Part shown: positions 60,598 to 64,000 of the stretch, one piece after another
How positions within the stretch are numbered: position 1 is the stretch's first letter
How the letters are laid out: the number at the start of each line of letters is the position of its first letter
Assembly: GCF_039969785.1 (NCBI RefSeq)
Contig: NZ_JBDVNC010000005.1
Coordinates: 186,001 to 250,000, forward strand
Source: Shimia sp039969785
Lineage (GTDB): Bacteria > Pseudomonadota > Alphaproteobacteria > Rhodobacterales > Rhodobacteraceae
Reading direction: 5' to 3'
Length of the DNA: 64,000 bases
Position numbers and translations under genes: made by a program
Notes under the pieces: model-generated
The model's database searches: none
Told to the model about the DNA's origin: nothing
What the model saw: only the letters and a program-made list of their open reading frames with translations

Positions 60598-62049
60598 ATG
60601 GAACCACTTACATGGACAGGCTCTTTCGGCACCATCATTGATCCGGTGTTTACGCTTGTTGCTTATTTCTTTGTCGCTGCGGTTGTTGTTCAGATCGTTG
60701 CCTCATTCGTGCTGGCCCCGGCCAGTGAAACCTTCAACCCCGACGGCACAATCACGCGCGACATGGGCCCCAATGCCCTGATTTCCATGGCGGTGAAATA
60801 CAGCCTTCTGGCGCTGGTTGCACTTTGCGCTGTCTATTTTCTGGCAGGTATGTTCACCCCCCTTGGCACGGTGGGCATCATTGGCGCGCTGGCAGCGCAA
60901 TTTTCCCCGGTTTGGATCGCGCTGGTTGTGACCTTCCTTTTGTCGATTACCTACAAACGCAAGCTGGGCCTTTACGGCAAGCTGTTTGACAGCACGGTCG
61001 GCATGATTGGTTTTGCACTGCTGATGTTCTGGTTTTACACGGCTGTGTTTGTCGGGCTGTTTGACATGATCGCGGTGCATGATCCGCTGTCGCAATTGTC
61101 AGGCATGAAAAACAAACTGCCCGGCACGCCTCTGCGCAGCCCCGAAGACGGTCAGTATCTCTATTACATTCTGGGCGGCGATAATCTTGCCCGGGATGTG
61201 TTCAGCCGCATGGTGCACGGGTCGGTCATTGTGATTGTGATCGCGCCCTTTGCCACGTTGTTTGCCTTTATGGTTGGCATCACGCTGGGTCTGCCTGCCG
61301 GGTATTTCGGCGGTCGGCTTGACGCTTTGTTGTCGTTCCTTGCCAACCTCGTGCTCGCCTTTCCGGTGATCTTGTTGTTTTACCTACTGGTCACACCGGA
61401 AATCGTGGCCACCGGCATCCCGAACTATATGGCGATGGTGCTGTTTGCGTTCCCGATCATCTTTGTCGGCGTGCTGTTAAATTCGCGGTTTTACACCCGG
61501 CCAAAACTGCGCACTCCGTTATTGTCTGCGGTGCTTCTGGCGATGTTCTGGTTCTACATGTCAGCCATTTCCGCACCCGGATCCCCGATCAGCGTCCTGC
61601 CCGAGGTCATGGACCTGTTTGACATCAACTCAGGCGTCCTTGTCGTGTTTGTGTCGGTGGTCTTTGTAAACTCACCCACAGTGTTCCGCATCGTGCGTGG
61701 CCTCGCGCTTGATATCCAGACCCGCGACTATGTCGCCGCGGCCCAAACCCGCGGAGAAGGTCCATGGTACATCATGCTCTGGGAAATCCTGCCCAACGCA
61801 CGCGGCCCGCTGATCGTCGATTTTTGCCTGCGCATTGGCTACACGACAATCCTTTTGGGTACACTCGGGTTCTTTGGACTGGGCCTGCCACCGGAAAGCC
61901 CGGATTGGGGCACAACGATCAATGACGGGCGCAAGCTGTTGTCGATCTATCCCCATCCCGCGCTGGTCCCGGCCTTGTCGCTGCTCAGCCTCGTTCTGGG
62001 CCTCAACCTTCTGGCTGATGGCCTGCGCGAAGAAAGCCTGCGCGACTAA
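60598..62049 (+). CDS. Dipeptide/oligopeptide ABC transporter permease (DppC type, extended)
   Basis: 483 residues, longer than the normal 300. The extra N-terminal part (residues 1-190) has three or four helices and a DPLSQLSGMKNKLPGTPLRSPEDG loop. The conserved core begins around GGDNLARDVFSRMVHGS. EAA loop: LALDIQTRDYVAAAQTRGEGPWYIMLWEILPNARGP; C-terminus LSLVLGLNLLADGLREESLRD. It pairs with the DppB-type subunit. The long N-terminal form is seen in some alphaproteobacterial transporters. Confidence 0.9.
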   Translation: MEPLTWTGSFGTIIDPVFTLVAYFFVAAVVVQIVASFVLAPASETFNPDGTITRDMGPNALISMAVKYSLLALVALCAVYFLAGMFTPLGTVGIIGALAAQFSPVWIALVVTFLLSITYKRKLGLYGKLFDSTVGMIGFALLMFWFYTAVFVGLFDMIAVHDPLSQLSGMKNKLPGTPLRSPEDGQYLYYILGGDNLARDVFSRMVHGSVIVIVIAPFATLFAFMVGITLGLPAGYFGGRLDALLSFLANLVLAFPVILLFYLLVTPEIVATGIPNYMAMVLFAFPIIFVGVLLNSRFYTRPKLRTPLLSAVLLAMFWFYMSAISAPGSPISVLPEVMDLFDINSGVLVVFVSVVFVNSPTVFRIVRGLALDIQTRDYVAAAQTRGEGPWYIMLWEILPNARGPLIVDFCLRIGYTTILLGTLGFFGLGLPPESPDWGTTINDGRKLLSIYPHPALVPALSLLSLVLGLNLLADGLREESLRD

Positions 62050-62151
62050 CTGATTTGATCTGGGGCGGCCCCTGTGCCGCCCCGCCCCACTCACAACACC
62101 GGAGACAGGACAAGGTTAACGACGCCAGATCGGACAAGCCCGGACAACAGG

Positions 62152-62190
62152 ACCGACGCGATACCGACACATTACCGACGTTGCACCGAA
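62152..62190. repeat. 11-bp-periodic ACCGAC array, copy 2
   Basis: ACCGAC at 62152, 62163 and 62174 and ACCGAA at 62185, exactly 11 bp apart; two weaker CGGAC units at 62131 and 62141 precede them. Same period and core as the array at 23578-23605, nearly 40 kb away. It lies 33 bp before the ATPase start. Confidence 0.55.
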
Positions 62191-62222
62191 ACCCCTCCGC
62201 CGCCCTAAAAGGGAGAACGTTA

Positions 62223-64000
62223 ATGTCAAAGTTGACGGAATATGACGGCCCTATTCTGGAGATCGACAAACTGTCGATTTCCTTCTTTACCCGCCTGCGC
62301 GAAATCCCGGCGGTGATGGATTTCTCGGTCAGCGTCCAACCCGGCGAAGCGGTTGGTCTTGTCGGAGAATCCGGTTGTGGCAAGTCCACCGTGGCGCTGG
62401 GCGTCATGCAGGATCTGGGCAAGAACGGCAAAATTGTCGGCGGCACCATCAAATTCAAAGGTCGCGACCTCGCCCAGATATCCGAGTCTGAATTACGCGA
62501 CATACGTGGCAACGAAATTGCCATGATTTATCAAGAGCCTATGGCCTCGCTGAACCCTGCGATGAAGATCGGCAAACAATTGATGGAAGTGCCGATGATC
62601 CACGAAGATGTGGACGAAAAAGAGGCCTATGCACGTGCCCTAGAGGTGGTCACAGATGTGCGCCTGCCCGATCCGGAACGCATGCTGAATTCATTCCCGC
62701 ACCAGCTTTCAGGCGGACAACAACAGCGCATCGTGATTGCCATGGCGCTGATGTCCAAACCGGCGTTGCTGATCCTTGATGAACCCACAACTGCGCTGGA
62801 CGTCACGGTCGAAGCCGCAGTGGTAGAACTGGTCAAGGATTTGGGAAAAAAGTATGGAACATCAATGCTTTTCATCTCCCACAACCTTGGTCTGGTTCTG
62901 GAAACCTGCGACCGTTTATGCGTGATGTATTCCGGCGAAGCGGTCGAACGTGGCAGCATCGAAGACGTGTTCGACAACATGCAACACCCCTACACTCAGG
63001 CGCTGTTCCGCTCTATTCCGCTGCCCGGCGCGGACAAAAATGCACGGCCTCTGGTGGCCATTCCCGGCAACTTCCCCCTGCCCCACGAACGCCCGCCCGG
63101 ATGTAATTTTGGGCCGCGCTGTGATTATTTCGAAGAAGGCCGCTGTGACGCACAAACCATCGAAATGGTGGATGTTCAGGGCGTTGAGCGCCATTCAACC
63201 CGCTGTCTGAAATCCGAGGAAATCGACTGGAACGCGCCCATAACCGTTGGTGAACAAAAAGAAAAAGCCGAAGTGGGCGAAGTTGTCTTGTCGATGGACA
63301 ACCTCAAGAAATACTACGAGGTCGCCGCCAACGCGTTGTTTGGCGGAGGCGAAAAGAAGGTGGTCAAGGCCAACGAAACGCTGTCCTTTGAGGCCCGCGA
63401 ATCCGAAACATTGGCCATTGTGGGCGAGTCCGGCTGTGGCAAATCCACCTTTGCCAAAGTGTTGATGGGTCTGGAAACCGCGACCGATGGTCAGATTTTG
63501 CTGGATGGCAAGAACATCGAACAAACCCCTATTCAGGGCCGCAGCACCCAAACTGTGGCGGATGTTCAGATGGTGTTCCAGAACCCGTTTGATACATTGA
63601 ACCCATCGATGACAGTTGGGCGTCAGATCATGCGCGCACTGGAAATCTTTGGTATCGGAGACACCGAGGCTGACCGGCGCAAACGTATGTTGGAACTGCT
63701 CGATCTGGTCAAACTGCCCCGCGCCTTTGCCGACCGCATGCCGCGCCAATTGTCAGGTGGTCAAAAGCAACGTGTCGGCATTGCCCGTGCCTTTTCCGGT
63801 GGTGCGCGCATCGTTGTTGCGGACGAACCTGTGTCCGCGCTTGACGTTTCTGTGCAGGCGGCGGTAACGGATCTCCTGATGGAGATTCAGCGAGAGGAAA
63901 AGACGACCCTGCTCTTCATCAGCCACGACCTGTCGATTGTGCGGTATCTCAGTGACCGGGTGATGGTGATGTATCTGGGGCATGTGGTCGAAATGGGCTC
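62223..64000 (+). CDS. Peptide ABC transporter ATP-binding protein, DppD-DppF fusion (C-terminus beyond window)
   Basis: About 592 residues read from ATG 62223. Two complete nucleotide-binding domains: the first with GESGCGKSTVALG, LSGGQQQRIVIAMAL and LLILDEPTTALD plus the oligopeptide-family PGCNFGPRC-type cysteine segment near residue 295; the second with GESGCGKSTFAKV, LSGGQKQRVGIARAF and IVVADEPVSALD. The fusion of the two subunits that are separate in E. coli is common in alphaproteobacteria. It powers the permeases upstream. The solute-binding protein is not in the window. Confidence 0.93.
   Translation, partial: MSKLTEYDGPILEIDKLSISFFTRLREIPAVMDFSVSVQPGEAVGLVGESGCGKSTVALGVMQDLGKNGKIVGGTIKFKGRDLAQISESELRDIRGNEIAMIYQEPMASLNPAMKIGKQLMEVPMIHEDVDEKEAYARALEVVTDVRLPDPERMLNSFPHQLSGGQQQRIVIAMALMSKPALLILDEPTTALDVTVEAAVVELVKDLGKKYGTSMLFISHNLGLVLETCDRLCVMYSGEAVERGSIEDVFDNMQHPYTQALFRSIPLPGADKNARPLVAIPGNFPLPHERPPGCNFGPRCDYFEEGRCDAQTIEMVDVQGVERHSTRCLKSEEIDWNAPITVGEQKEKAEVGEVVLSMDNLKKYYEVAANALFGGGEKKVVKANETLSFEARESETLAIVGESGCGKSTFAKVLMGLETATDGQILLDGKNIEQTPIQGRSTQTVADVQMVFQNPFDTLNPSMTVGRQIMRALEIFGIGDTEADRRKRMLELLDLVKLPRAFADRMPRQLSGGQKQRVGIARAFSGGARIVVADEPVSALDVSVQAAVTDLLMEIQREEKTTLLFISHDLSIVRYLSDRVMVMYLGHVVEMG

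Noticed and set aside
1..64000. tRNA, rRNA, CRISPR array, prophage or integron
   Set aside because: No cloverleaf, rRNA core, regularly spaced repeat-spacer pattern or phage structural gene was seen on reading both strands.

Overview
The window is chromosomal DNA of an alphaproteobacterium of the Roseobacter/Rhodobacteraceae group. The evidence is ctrA lying next to a DUF1153/SciP gene, DUF6456 and DUF6477 proteins, an MttB-like methyltransferase, a GTTC-N7-GTTC LexA-type site, LpxI in place of LpxH, and protein sequences typical of that group throughout. Genus cannot be decided from sequence alone. Most genes are intact and tightly packed. No rRNA, tRNA, CRISPR or prophage was seen.

Layout. 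1-2.4 kb: a LysR regulator (cut by the window edge) divergent from a cytochrome c'/c-556 gene and a membrane-anchored diheme cytochrome c. 2.4-9.97 kb: a sugar operon on the minus strand (ABC ATPase, permease, binding protein, IclR regulator, FucU mutarotase, first codons of an SDR dehydrogenase), probably for L-fucose or a similar 6-deoxy sugar. It is cut short by foreign DNA containing an IS1182-family element. A perfect 17-bp inverted pair flanks its promoter. 10.7-18.3 kb: lipA, a peroxiredoxin with an Irr-type box, DUF6456/DUF6477 genes around a DnaA-box-like array, an mttB-like gene, mgtC-like and guaA. 18.4-29.3 kb: FkbM and class I methyltransferases, two EamA exporters around a FadL-type porin, an ATPase, metA, an alpha/beta hydrolase, ppk2-tetR and a DUF900 lipoprotein. 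29.3-36.9 kb: rplM-rpsI, a TDT-family channel, a thioesterase, an enoyl-CoA hydratase, trmFO, gluQRS, hisI and a NifU-like scaffold. 37-42.8 kb: a tiny SOS-type gene, recG, ligA, ctrA and sciP. 42.9-57.1 kb: mnmA, then the long minus-strand envelope operon pyrH-frr-uppS-cdsA-dxr-rseP-(small ORF)-bamA-ompH-fabZ-lpxA-lpxI-lpxB-cadD-like. 57.2-64 kb: miaA, an AraC regulator and a Dpp/Opp-type peptide ABC transporter that runs off the end.

The most interesting unexplained signals are: (i) a 40-residue single-pass membrane protein behind a LexA-type box just downstream of recG (37.07-37.28 kb), resembling SOS-induced small membrane proteins such as SidA or TisB in organisation; (ii) an A/U-rich hairpin that buries the ribosome binding site of the FkbM methyltransferase (18.37-18.43 kb), like an RNA thermometer or attenuator; (iii) a three-way-junction-like leader before trmFO; (iv) an undescribed 49-residue membrane protein inside the rseP-bamA interval; (v) 11-bp-periodic ACCGAC arrays in two distant intergenic regions; (vi) three DnaA-box-like 9-mers at 12-bp spacing; and (vii) the truncated deoxy-sugar operon. 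All assignments come from reading the sequence and from knowledge of the families; no searches were run.
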